A DNA stretch of 18,987 nt from an uncultured Gammaproteobacteria bacterium (GTDB taxonomy: Bacteria; Pseudomonadota; Gammaproteobacteria; SZUA-140). The stretch covers positions 1-18,987 of the forward strand of contig CALZIG010000200.1 in the NCBI GenBank assembly GCA_945787585.1, written 5' to 3'. The position numbers and the translations under genes were made by a program. This document shows, piece after piece, positions 6,061-14,216 of this stretch (its first letter is position 1; the number at the start of each line of letters is the position of its first letter). The notes beneath the pieces were generated by a model that saw only the letters and a list, made by a program, of their open reading frames with translations, made no database searches and was not told the origin of the DNA.

Positions 6061-7332
6061 ATGCCAAATTCAAATCAAGTTTCAGCTCAAGAAATCGAAC
6101 TACTACGCCTCGTCACCGTCGGCAGCGTCGATGACGGCAAGTCCACCCTGATTGGCCGCCTGCTGTACGACACCAAGGGTGCATTTGAAGATCAACTACA
6201 GGCGGTGCGCAAAGACGATGGTGAAGGCGCTAACGGCATCGACCTGGCGCAACTCACTGACGGCCTCGCCGCCGAGCGCGAACAGGGCATCACCATCGAT
6301 GTCGCCTATCGCTACTTTTCCACGCCGAAGCGTAAATTTATTATGGCCGACTGCCCGGGGCACGAGCAGTACACCCGCAACATGGTGACCGGCGCCAGCA
6401 CTGCCAACGCCGCGATCATCCTGATCGATGCGCGCAAAGGGGTGCTGCAACAGACCCGCCGCCATACCCATATCATCGGCCTGTTAGGCCTGCCGCACCT
6501 GATTGTGGCAATCAACAAGATGGACCTGATCGACTACGATGAAGCGACCTTCACCCGTATTAAAGAAGAGCTGTCTGAGTTCTGTGCACGCCAGAATATT
6601 CACGACCTGATCTGCATTCCGATCTCGGCCCTCGCGGGTGATATGGTAGTTGTCCGCGGTGACAACATGCCGTGGTACGAAGGGCAGACGGTCCTCGAGA
6701 CCCTCGAAGGGGTTGAGGTCAGCGGCCACATCGACGAAGCTGACTTTCGCTTTCCGGTGCAGTATGTGTGTCGCCCGCAGACCAAAGAGTTACCCGATTT
6801 CCGCGGTTTCATGGGGCGCATCGCCTCAGGTGTCGTCAAGGTGGGCGATGAAATCATGCAGCTGCCCGCCGGTAAAAAATCGAAAATCAAAGAGATCGTC
6901 ACCTTCGACGGCAACCTCGATGAGGCCTTTGCACCGCAGAGTATCACGTTGACGCTGGAAGATGAGATCGATATTTCACGTGGCGATATCATTGTCCACG
7001 TCGACAAGGCACCGCAGATCGTCAAAGAGATCGATGCGATTGTCTGCTGGATGGGCGAGGAGCCACTGTCGCCGCGTAAAAAATATCACATCAAACACGC
7101 GACCAATACGGTCAAGGCAATGGTCTCGGAAATACAGTACCGCACTGACATCAACGCATTGACCCAGGACGCAACGGCCGAAGCACTCGCCGTCAATGAA
7201 ATTGGCAAGGTCTCCCTGAAACTGATGAGCCCACTGACCATCGACCGTTACGCGGACAATCGCGCCACCGGTAACTTCATCATCATCGACAGCTTCACCA
7301 ACAACACGGTTGGCGCAGCAATGATCTGCTAA
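6061..7332 (+). CDS. cysN: Sulfate adenylyltransferase subunit 1 (GTPase), CysN
   Basis: This 423-residue EF-Tu-like GTPase forms ATP sulfurylase with CysD. The P-loop is GSVDDGKS (21-28), G3 is DCPGH (97-101), G4 is NKMD (152-155), and the family blocks TPKRKFIMADCPGHEQYTRN and SRGDIIVHVDK are present. Two beta-barrel domains follow to the end (NNTVGAAMIC). Compared with E. coli CysN (475 residues), the protein stops where the last barrel ends and lacks the C-terminal tail of roughly 45 residues. It also lacks any fused CysC APS kinase domain. The reading frame is clean, so this is a natural short form rather than a frameshift. GGAAGGG in the end of cysD serves as ribosome site. Confidence 0.94.
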   Translation: MPNSNQVSAQEIELLRLVTVGSVDDGKSTLIGRLLYDTKGAFEDQLQAVRKDDGEGANGIDLAQLTDGLAAEREQGITIDVAYRYFSTPKRKFIMADCPGHEQYTRNMVTGASTANAAIILIDARKGVLQQTRRHTHIIGLLGLPHLIVAINKMDLIDYDEATFTRIKEELSEFCARQNIHDLICIPISALAGDMVVVRGDNMPWYEGQTVLETLEGVEVSGHIDEADFRFPVQYVCRPQTKELPDFRGFMGRIASGVVKVGDEIMQLPAGKKSKIKEIVTFDGNLDEAFAPQSITLTLEDEIDISRGDIIVHVDKAPQIVKEIDAIVCWMGEEPLSPRKKYHIKHATNTVKAMVSEIQYRTDINALTQDATAEALAVNEIGKVSLKLMSPLTIDRYADNRATGNFIIIDSFTNNTVGAAMIC

Positions 7333-7354
7333 AGCGACCGCCACACCTGATTTA

Positions 7355-7372
7355 ACACTCACGGATGAGTGT
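7355..7372 (+). terminator. Possible intrinsic terminator after cysN
   Basis: ACACTCA (7355-7361), a CGGA tetraloop and TGAGTGT (7366-7372) make a perfect 7-bp stem 22 bp after the cysN stop. The following sequence AACCACTTGTTTTG is only moderately T-rich. It may end the cysDN transcript before the transporter genes, but read-through is possible. Confidence 0.4.
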
Positions 7373-7439
7373 AACCACTTGTTTTGTAGTCGCTATACGG
7401 TTAGCCTTGCAACTGTCTATTTAAATCAAGTCGTTAACA

Positions 7440-8300
7440 TTGCCTACCCATCACACAATCAGACTGCTCACCGCCCTGTTTCTGGCTGTACTCCTCAGCG
7501 GCTGTGTCTCCAGTGCAATGCGCGGCGTGGCCGATAGCCTGTCGCTGGCGATCGCTAATCAGAATGATCTCGCCACGGTGCGCGACGGTGAGCCGGCCTA
7601 TCTGCTGCTAATCGACGGCTTCATTCTCAATGACCCCGATAATGAAGCGCTGCTGCTCGCCGGGGCGCGTCTCTACGACACCTATGCCAGCATCTTTGTC
7701 GAAGATAAACAGCGTGCCGCGCGCCTTTCCGACAAAGCGCATGACTATGCGCGGCGCGCACTGTGCCAGCCTTATCCACGCATTTGCCAATCGGACAAGG
7801 CCTCCTTTGATGAATTTGCGCGTGAGATCACCCGAGTAAAGGCCAGGCACCTGCCCCTGCTCTACGGCTACGCCACCGCATGGGTGGGCTGGATTCAAAC
7901 ACATAGTAGCGATTTTGGCGCGATTGCGGACCTGCCCAAAGTAGAACTCGCCTTTGAGCAGATCACCAAACTCGATCCGCGCTATGATCGCGGCCAGGCA
8001 CAACTCTATCTCGGGGTACTGCGCACACTGCGTCCGCCGTCACTCGGCGGCAAGCCGGAAGTGGGGCGTGAGCACTTCGAACGCGCCATCGAATATTCAG
8101 ATGGACGTAACCTCTATGTTAAAGTGGAATATGCGCGACGCTACGCGAGACTCATCTTTGACCAGGAACTGCACGATACCCTCCTTAACGAGGTGCTGAA
8201 TGCCGATCCGATTGAAAGCGGCCTCACCCTCAATAACACGCTGGCACAGCAACAGGCGCGCCAGTTACTAGATAGTTCAGCCGCATATTTCGAGGAGTGA
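7440..8300 (+). CDS. tatT: TatT-family TPR-like lipoprotein of a TRAP transporter (TPAT system)
   Basis: The 286-residue product has a lipoprotein signal peptide with lipobox LLSG-C, lipidated at C22, so it is a membrane-anchored periplasmic protein. The body is alpha-helical and TPR-like. Blocks such as FVEDKQRAARLSDKAHDYAR, LPLLYGYATAWVGWI, KLDPRYDRGQAQLYLG and REHFERAIEYSDGRNLYVKV match the TRAP-transporter TatT family, first described as Treponema Tp0956, a trimeric partner of the TRAP binding protein. The start is TTG at 7440, with a stop (7422-7424) just upstream in frame. No good ATG exists before the signal peptide and no clear Shine-Dalgarno is seen, so expression may be low or leaderless. 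It is the first gene of a four-gene operon, with dctP 3 bp downstream. Confidence 0.88.
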   Translation: MPTHHTIRLLTALFLAVLLSGCVSSAMRGVADSLSLAIANQNDLATVRDGEPAYLLLIDGFILNDPDNEALLLAGARLYDTYASIFVEDKQRAARLSDKAHDYARRALCQPYPRICQSDKASFDEFAREITRVKARHLPLLYGYATAWVGWIQTHSSDFGAIADLPKVELAFEQITKLDPRYDRGQAQLYLGVLRTLRPPSLGGKPEVGREHFERAIEYSDGRNLYVKVEYARRYARLIFDQELHDTLLNEVLNADPIESGLTLNNTLAQQQARQLLDSSAAYFEE

Positions 8301-8303
8301 ACA

Positions 8304-9332
8304 ATGCGACATTTTTTAATTCTCAGCGCCCTGCTGGCCACCGCAATAGCGCTGCCTGCACAAGCAGTAACATTTAAAATTGCCACCATTGCACCGGATG
8401 GCACGGTGTGGATGGACGAGATGCGCAAAGGTGCCGACGAAATCAAAGCACGCACTAGTGGACGGGTAAACTTCCGCTTTTTTCCGGGCGGCATCATGGG
8501 TAACGATCAAAGCGTACTGCGCAAGATCCGCATCGGCCAGTTGCAGGGCGGCGCGATCGTCAGTGGCGGTCTGACAGCGATCTATCCTGACATCAACATC
8601 TACAGCCTCCCCTTTACCTTCCGCACCGAGGAAGAGGTCGACTATGTGCGCCACAAAATGGATCCACTGTTGATTAAAGGGCTAGCAGATAACGGCTTCG
8701 TCAGCTTCGGTATCGCTGAAGGGGGCTTTGCCTACCTGATGTCAAATCAGTCGATAAAAGTCGTCGATGACTTCAAAGGCCAGAAAGTTTGGGTGCCACA
8801 GAATGATGATATCAGCCGCACCGCCTTTGAATCGGTCGGCATCTCGCCGATTTCACTGTCGCTTTCCGATGTCCTCACGGGGCTGCAGACCGGACTCATC
8901 GACACCATTGCCGGCTCCGCCAGCGGCGCGATTGCGCTACAGTGGCACACCCGCGTGAAATACCTGATGGATGAACCCCTCTCGTACCTCTACGCATCGC
9001 TGGTCATCGACCAGAAAAAGTTCAAACGCCTCTCAAGCGAAGATCAGGCAATCGTTTCTGAAGTGATGAACGACTCCTTCAAGCGCCTCAACAAGCTCAA
9101 CCGCGCAGATGACCTCAGCGCACGCGCCGCACTCCAGGCGCAAGGCATCACCTTTATCAAACTCTCACCGCAACTGACCGGACAGTGGTTTGAGATTCGC
9201 AAAAATGTGGAACAGAGCATGATTAAAAAAGGGGTGCTCTCAAACAATATCGTCAACTTGCTGCAAAAAAACCTTGATGACTACCGCGCCCCTGCTGTCG
9301 CAGCAAAACAGCGCCCGTCGACCGTTAACTAA
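8304..9332 (+). CDS. TRAP transporter periplasmic solute-binding protein, DctP/TatP type
   Basis: This 342-residue protein has a signal peptide at residues 1-21 (cleavage after AQA) and a DctP fold. Visible blocks are FKIATIAPDGTVWMDEMRKGADEI (24-47), FFPGGIMGNDQSVLRKIRIGQLQGG (59-83), LPFTFRTEEEVDYV and LSDVLTGLQTGLIDTIAGS. It captures the solute in the periplasm for the DctQM permease. In most DctP proteins the segment after the KG turn reads IRVP, with an arginine that forms a salt bridge to a carboxylate. Here it reads KVWVP, with W163 at that place. Together with the TatT gene just upstream (GAGGAG site, 3-bp gap), this suggests a ligand that is not a simple organic acid. The substrate is unknown. 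Confidence 0.88.
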   Translation: MRHFLILSALLATAIALPAQAVTFKIATIAPDGTVWMDEMRKGADEIKARTSGRVNFRFFPGGIMGNDQSVLRKIRIGQLQGGAIVSGGLTAIYPDINIYSLPFTFRTEEEVDYVRHKMDPLLIKGLADNGFVSFGIAEGGFAYLMSNQSIKVVDDFKGQKVWVPQNDDISRTAFESVGISPISLSLSDVLTGLQTGLIDTIAGSASGAIALQWHTRVKYLMDEPLSYLYASLVIDQKKFKRLSSEDQAIVSEVMNDSFKRLNKLNRADDLSARAALQAQGITFIKLSPQLTGQWFEIRKNVEQSMIKKGVLSNNIVNLLQKNLDDYRAPAVAAKQRPSTVN

Positions 9333-9361
9333 GCTCGATCACTCAGCACTTCAGGTAGGGA

Positions 9362-9907
9362 ATGCCGCAGACAAACTCAGCACAACGGCCCAGCAGCAGT
9401 CTGATACAACGGGTCAATTACGTCATCACTTTTGCTGAAAATACCCTGCTTGCACTCTCACTGCTGGTGATGATTGGACTCGCCAGCACACAGATCATCA
9501 TGCGTAATGTCTGGAACAGTGGCCTCGCATGGGGTGACATCTCGCTCAGTATTCTGGTGTTGTGGGTCGGCATGCTCGGCGCCATGGTCGCCACACGCGA
9601 ACAAAACCATATCAGTATCGATGTGCTCTCACGCTTTCTACCGCAACATTTTAAGCGCGTTAATCAGATTATTCTCGACTGCTTCACCGCCACTGTCTGT
9701 GGACTACTGAGTTATCACAGCCTTCGCTTTGTGATGATGGAATATGATGAGGGCACTATTGCATTCGAATCGATTCCGGCCTGGGTTTGCGAAGCGATCA
9801 TTCCGTTCGGCTTCGGTTTAATCGCACTGCGCTGTAGCTTCACTGCCCTTGCGCGATGTATCGCTTTGATTCGTAAGGCACCGCAACACGACGGTGTGAG
9901 CCCCTAA
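9362..9907 (+). CDS. TRAP transporter small membrane subunit, DctQ family
   Basis: This 181-residue protein has four predicted transmembrane segments at about residues 26-46, 60-78, 102-120 and 144-164. The conserved DctQ motif between helices 2 and 3 is present as REQNHISIDVLSRFLP (79-94). DctQ pairs with DctM in the inner membrane to drive sodium-coupled uptake of the solute delivered by the binding protein. AGGTAGGG lies immediately before the ATG. The stop codon overlaps the dctM start by one base (TAATG), so translation is coupled. Confidence 0.9.
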   Translation: MPQTNSAQRPSSSLIQRVNYVITFAENTLLALSLLVMIGLASTQIIMRNVWNSGLAWGDISLSILVLWVGMLGAMVATREQNHISIDVLSRFLPQHFKRVNQIILDCFTATVCGLLSYHSLRFVMMEYDEGTIAFESIPAWVCEAIIPFGFGLIALRCSFTALARCIALIRKAPQHDGVSP

Positions 9908-11181
9908 TGTTAGTCACACTACTATTAATCATGCTGGCGCTGCTCGGCGCACCGTTGTTTGCGGTGATTGCCGCGGGGGCGATGTGGGGGTTTTACCAGT
10001 CCGAGATTGATCTGGCCGTGATGGCGATCGAATTCTTTCGGCTCGCCGAGATGCCGATGCTGGTCTCCATTCCGCTGTTCACTTTTGCCGGCTATCTGCT
10101 CAGCGAGAGTCAGGCGCCCGCGCGGCTGGTAAAACTCAGCAGCGCGTTGCTCGGCTGGATGCCGGGCGGGCTGGCGATCGTATCGCTCTTCGCCTGCGCA
10201 CTCTTCACCGCTTTCACCGGTGCGTCGGGTGTCACCATCGTCGCACTCGGCGCACTGCTCTTCCCGGCACTGATGCAGGCCGGTTACAAAGAAAATTTTA
10301 ATCTTGGCCTGATCACTACTTCCGGCAGCCTCGGCCTATTGTTTGCACCGTCGTTACCACTGATCCTCTACGCCGTGATCGTGCAGCAGATGGGCATCGG
10401 CGCGCCACTCACCATCGACGAACTGTTTCTCGCCGGCATTATCCCCGGCGTATTGATGTTGTTGATGCTCTCGGGCTGGAGCATGTGGCAGAACCGCAGC
10501 CTGCCGACCCACTCAATGGAATGGAAAGAGGTCAGTAGCGCACTGCGAGAATCGTGCTGGGAGATACCACTGCCATTTATTGTACTCGGCGGGATCTATA
10601 GCGGTTACTTCGCCGTATCGGAAGCCGCCGCTGTGACGGCACTCTATGTACTCATCGTCGAAGTACTGATCTATCGTGAAATCCCGCTGACCAAGCTGCC
10701 ACAGATCATGCGCAACTCGATGGTACTGGTCGGGGCGTTATTGATCATCCTCGGGGTATCGCTCGCATCGACCAACTACATGATTGATGCAGAGGTGCCG
10801 ACTCGCATGTTTGAGTACATCAAGGCTCATGTCGATAGCCCACTCACCTTTCTGATCCTGCTCAACATCTTTCTGCTGGTCCTCGGCGCAATGCTCGACA
10901 TCTTCTCTGCGCTGATTCTCATTATTCCATTGCTACTGCCGATTGCGCTCGGTTACGGCATCGACCCGGTACACCTCGGCATCATCTTCCTCGCCAACAT
11001 GCAGCTCGGCTACTTCACCCCACCGGTCGGGCTCAACCTTTTCATCGCCAGCTATCGCTTCAAAAAGCCGGTGATGCAGCTCTACAAAGCGACATTGCCT
11101 TTCTTCTTCATCCTGTTACTCGCGGTGCTAATTATTACTTACGTTCCCGCATTATCGCTATACCTGCCCGGCAGAGAGTAA
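9907..11181 (+). CDS. TRAP transporter large permease subunit, DctM family
   Basis: The 424-residue, very hydrophobic protein has about 11-13 membrane segments and belongs to the ion-transporter superfamily. DctM signatures are FTGASGVTIVALGALLFPAL (103-122), IYSGYFAVSEAAAVTALYVL (230-249), a LGAMLDIFSALILIIPLLLP block (326-345) and FTPPVGLNLFIAS (370-382). It forms the transport channel with DctQ. It is the last gene of the tatT-dctP-dctQ-dctM operon and is followed by a 329-bp gap. Confidence 0.93.
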   Translation: MLVTLLLIMLALLGAPLFAVIAAGAMWGFYQSEIDLAVMAIEFFRLAEMPMLVSIPLFTFAGYLLSESQAPARLVKLSSALLGWMPGGLAIVSLFACALFTAFTGASGVTIVALGALLFPALMQAGYKENFNLGLITTSGSLGLLFAPSLPLILYAVIVQQMGIGAPLTIDELFLAGIIPGVLMLLMLSGWSMWQNRSLPTHSMEWKEVSSALRESCWEIPLPFIVLGGIYSGYFAVSEAAAVTALYVLIVEVLIYREIPLTKLPQIMRNSMVLVGALLIILGVSLASTNYMIDAEVPTRMFEYIKAHVDSPLTFLILLNIFLLVLGAMLDIFSALILIIPLLLPIALGYGIDPVHLGIIFLANMQLGYFTPPVGLNLFIASYRFKKPVMQLYKATLPFFFILLLAVLIITYVPALSLYLPGRE

Positions 11182-11510
11182 ATCGCCAGGAAACTATATT
11201 TTCGATACATATTCGTAACCATTAGTCCTGACCAGAAATCGCTAATATTCACCTTCCAAACAGCAATCACTGCCATTAGCGATCACACCGCGATCACTAA
11301 AGAAATCATCCCTTTAAGCCGCTCTAACAAGAACGGCATGTACTTGTAATATGTCGATTAATATTGAGGCATTCATTCACCCCTGCCACGCTGCGACTTA
11401 ACAGGGTTAATCAATGGCCATTAGCCCCTCATTATGATGATATTTTTATTGAACCCATTTGTCTGGATATAAACTTCACAGAAAATTAGCGAAATGTTAG
11501 CCATTAAATT
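11182..11510. other. Intergenic region between dctM and the cyclic-di-GMP gene
   Basis: No gene is seen in these 329 bp. ATCGCTAAT (11238-11246) and ATTAGCGAT (11275-11283) form a 9-bp inverted repeat with a 28-nt gap. GCGATCAC is repeated at 11279-11286 and 11290-11297, one helical turn apart. AATGGCCATT (11413-11422) is a palindrome. The heptamer CCATTAG occurs three times and CCATTAA once. No standard terminator for the TRAP operon was found. Confidence 0.55.
11445..11473 (+). promoter_or_regulatory. Candidate promoter of the PAS-GGDEF-EAL-REC gene
   Basis: TATAAA (11468-11473) is a good -10. A poor -35, TTTATT (11445-11450), lies 17 bp upstream. It would give a leader of about 30 nt. No clear ribosome site precedes the ATG at 11511. 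Confidence 0.3.
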
Positions 11511-14024
11511 ATGACAAGATTTTCAAGTAAATCATTGCATACTAATGCTTGCCAGCTCCTAAAAAATAGCCCGGTAGTGACCTACACCTGTCGCGCGTAT
11601 GGTGATTATGGCACAACGTTTATTACTGACAATATAATGCAACAACTGGGTTATCTACCTGACCAATTTACGGCTGCCCCGCACTTCTGGCTCAACAATA
11701 TCCACCCAGATGATAAAGCGCGTGTTGTTACTGAACTCCAACATCTTTTTGAGAATGGGCACCATACCCATGAATATCGCTTTCGCGCATCGAATGGCGA
11801 TTATCGCTGGATGCGTGACACCCTTAATCTTGAATATGATGATGAGGGCAACCCTAAACAGATCACAGGGTATTGGGTAGACATTACTGATCAGATGAAT
11901 GCGCAACAGCACACAAGCCAACAAATAAACGCCTTCAGTGCCATCCTTGAAAATGTCACCGACAGTATTATCACTATTTCCGATACAGGGGCCATTGAAT
12001 TCTTTAACACTTCTGCGGAACGACTATTCGGGTATCAGGAAAACGAAGTCATTGGAAAAAACATAAATATACTAATGCCAGCGCCGCATCGTGATGAACA
12101 CGATCAGTATCTAAAAAATTACCATGCGACGGGTAAGAGAAAGATGATCGGAAGTAGCCCGCGTGAAGTAGAGACAAGGCACAAAGATGGCAGCATCATG
12201 CCGGTCGATCTGATGATCTGCGAAGCCACTATTGATGGCAAACATACCTTTATTGGGATAATCCGTGATATCACTGAACGTAAAGCCTCAGAAGAAAATA
12301 TTTCAAGACCAAAACACAATGACCTACTGACCGGCCTCGCTAACCGTACCCTGTTTAATGATCAACTTCACCACGCCATAAACCTTGCAAAGGTCAACGA
12401 AACCAAAGTAGCGATACTGTATATCGACCTTGACCAGTTCAAACTGGTCAATGACACCCTGGGTCATCAGGCCGGCGATCTTTTATTGCAGGAGGCGGCG
12501 CAACGATTACTGGCTCACTTCGAAAAGACTCAAACCGTTGCGCGTCTTGGAGGAGATGAATTTTCCGTTATTCTAAATAATATTAATGATAAGAAAGATG
12601 TCATTACCATCGCGCAAAACCTCATAAGGGCATTTGACCCGCCGTTTATGATTCATAACAATGAAATATTTTCCGGCATCAGTATAGGGATTTCTATCTA
12701 CCCCGATGATGCGAGTGATGCTATCAGCATCCTTAAAAATGCCGATATCTCGATGTACAAGGCCAAAGTCACGGGGCGCAGCCACTGGGTGCTCTATTCA
12801 CCCGGTATGTCAGACCATATCCACAAACGCCAGGAGCTTGAAACACCATTAAGACATGCCCTGGAAAACGATCAGTTTGTGCTTCACTTTCAACCACAAG
12901 TCGATCTTCGTAGTGGCAAAATGATGGGGGCCGAGGCCTTAATACGCTGGAATCACCCAGAAAAAGGGCTTATCCCTCCACTAGACTTTATCCCAATCCT
13001 TGAAGAGACAGGGATGATCGATGCCGTTAGCGAGTGGGTGATTCAAACCGCCTGCAAACAAAACAAACGATGGCAGGATGCTGGCTTTCCAGAGATTGTG
13101 GTTGCCGTCAATCTCTGCGCCTATAATCTAAAAAACATCTCGATGGCCTCAACGATTGATTCCATATTGCAATCCAGCGGGCTTGATCCAAAGTATCTCG
13201 ACATCGAGCTGACAGAAGGCTCCATCATTAGCGATACCGAAGAGACGCTCAAGATTCTGCATGAAATGAAAGAGATTGGCGTCAATCTTTCCATCGATGA
13301 TTTCGGTACCGGCTACTCATCATTAAGCTACCTGAAACGGCTCCCGCTCGACATATTAAAAATTGACCGCTCATTTATTACCGATATCACCTCCAATTCA
13401 GATAGTGCGGCGATCGCGCAATCCATTATGGCACTTGCGCATAGTATGAGAATGAAAGTCACCGCAGAAGGCATTGAAACAAAAGCTCAGTTAGATTATC
13501 TAACAAAGTCTCAGTGTAACTTCATGCAAGGTTATTATTTTAGCAAGCCCGTCTCACATGAGGAGTTCACCCTATTGCTACAGGAAGACCGACACCTCGA
13601 CATCCCTGAGCCGTTAGATCAATCAACGCGCACGATTTTACTACTTGATGACGAAGTCAATATCACATCGACCTTAAAACGGTTATTACGCCGCCATAAC
13701 TACAATATTCTTACCGCCAATACAGCCCACGATGCCTATGAATTATTAGCCAGCAACCACGTGGGCGTCGTGCTCTGCGATCAACGCATGCCAGATATCT
13801 CAGGGACTGAATTCCTGGGCGTAGTTAAAAACCTCTACCCTCACACAGTCAGAATGATACTCAGTGGCTATGCCGACCTGAAGTCAATCACCGATGCGAT
13901 CAATGCCGGTTCTGTGTTTAAATTTATGATTAAACCGTGGGATGATGAGCCGTTACTTCGCAACATCGAAGAGGCCTTCGAATATTACAAATTAACCCGT
14001 TCCGCTAATAACGCTAAAAAGTAG
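11511..14024 (+). CDS. PAS-PAS-GGDEF-EAL-REC protein, cyclic-di-GMP turnover, probable phosphodiesterase with sensor and receiver domains
   Basis: The 837-residue soluble protein has five domains. PAS 1 (about 20-125) is of the PAS_3 kind with HPDD and GDYRWMRD. PAS 2 (about 140-258) resembles FixL (NILMPAPHRDEHDQYL, then IRDITERK), and H197 falls at the FixL heme-ligand position. The GGDEF domain (about 265-428) has an intact GGDEF at 347-351 but EKTQ instead of the RxxD inhibitory site. The EAL domain (about 440-690) has E475, N534, E566, D596-D597, K617, E653 and Q673, so phosphodiesterase activity is expected. The receiver (about 707-830) has D713/D714, phospho-acceptor D757, S785 and K808. 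A C-terminal receiver is less common than an N-terminal one. No histidine kinase is adjacent. The gene looks richer in A and T than the TRAP genes. No membrane segment is seen. Confidence 0.93.
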   Translation: MTRFSSKSLHTNACQLLKNSPVVTYTCRAYGDYGTTFITDNIMQQLGYLPDQFTAAPHFWLNNIHPDDKARVVTELQHLFENGHHTHEYRFRASNGDYRWMRDTLNLEYDDEGNPKQITGYWVDITDQMNAQQHTSQQINAFSAILENVTDSIITISDTGAIEFFNTSAERLFGYQENEVIGKNINILMPAPHRDEHDQYLKNYHATGKRKMIGSSPREVETRHKDGSIMPVDLMICEATIDGKHTFIGIIRDITERKASEENISRPKHNDLLTGLANRTLFNDQLHHAINLAKVNETKVAILYIDLDQFKLVNDTLGHQAGDLLLQEAAQRLLAHFEKTQTVARLGGDEFSVILNNINDKKDVITIAQNLIRAFDPPFMIHNNEIFSGISIGISIYPDDASDAISILKNADISMYKAKVTGRSHWVLYSPGMSDHIHKRQELETPLRHALENDQFVLHFQPQVDLRSGKMMGAEALIRWNHPEKGLIPPLDFIPILEETGMIDAVSEWVIQTACKQNKRWQDAGFPEIVVAVNLCAYNLKNISMASTIDSILQSSGLDPKYLDIELTEGSIISDTEETLKILHEMKEIGVNLSIDDFGTGYSSLSYLKRLPLDILKIDRSFITDITSNSDSAAIAQSIMALAHSMRMKVTAEGIETKAQLDYLTKSQCNFMQGYYFSKPVSHEEFTLLLQEDRHLDIPEPLDQSTRTILLLDDEVNITSTLKRLLRRHNYNILTANTAHDAYELLASNHVGVVLCDQRMPDISGTEFLGVVKNLYPHTVRMILSGYADLKSITDAINAGSVFKFMIKPWDDEPLLRNIEEAFEYYKLTRSANNAKK

Positions 14025-14035
14025 GCGGTCTATTT

Positions 14036-14057
14036 AGCGAGCTTATCCTGACTCGCT
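14036..14057 (+). other. Weak stem-loop after the cyclic-di-GMP gene
   Basis: AGCGAG (14036-14041) and CTCGCT (14052-14057) can pair around a 10-nt loop, 12 bp after the stop codon. There is no T-run, so its role as terminator is doubtful. Confidence 0.25.
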
Positions 14058-14169
14058 GACTGGTTACATTAAAGATGATTAGCGCACCCATGCCTGACTC
14101 CCCTCTTCGCGCCGTATAAAATACCCACCAATAAACACTTTTACAGCACACCTAGCGCAGGTTTTTGCT

Positions 14170-14175
14170 TATAAT
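14170..14175 (+). promoter_or_regulatory. Candidate -10 element for the thioredoxin-fold gene
   Basis: TATAAT is an exact consensus -10, 42 bp before the ATG at 14217. No matching -35 lies at 16-18 bp. TTTACA (14140-14145) is 24 bp away, too far for a standard promoter. Confidence 0.3.
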
Positions 14176-14216
14176 ATTCTGCAATCACTCTCTTAACACC
14201 TGGAATCTGGCACACT

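Noticed and set aside
8304..9332. Assigning a specific substrate such as C4-dicarboxylate or taurine to the TRAP system
   Set aside because: The key arginine is replaced by tryptophan, and family membership alone does not give the ligand.
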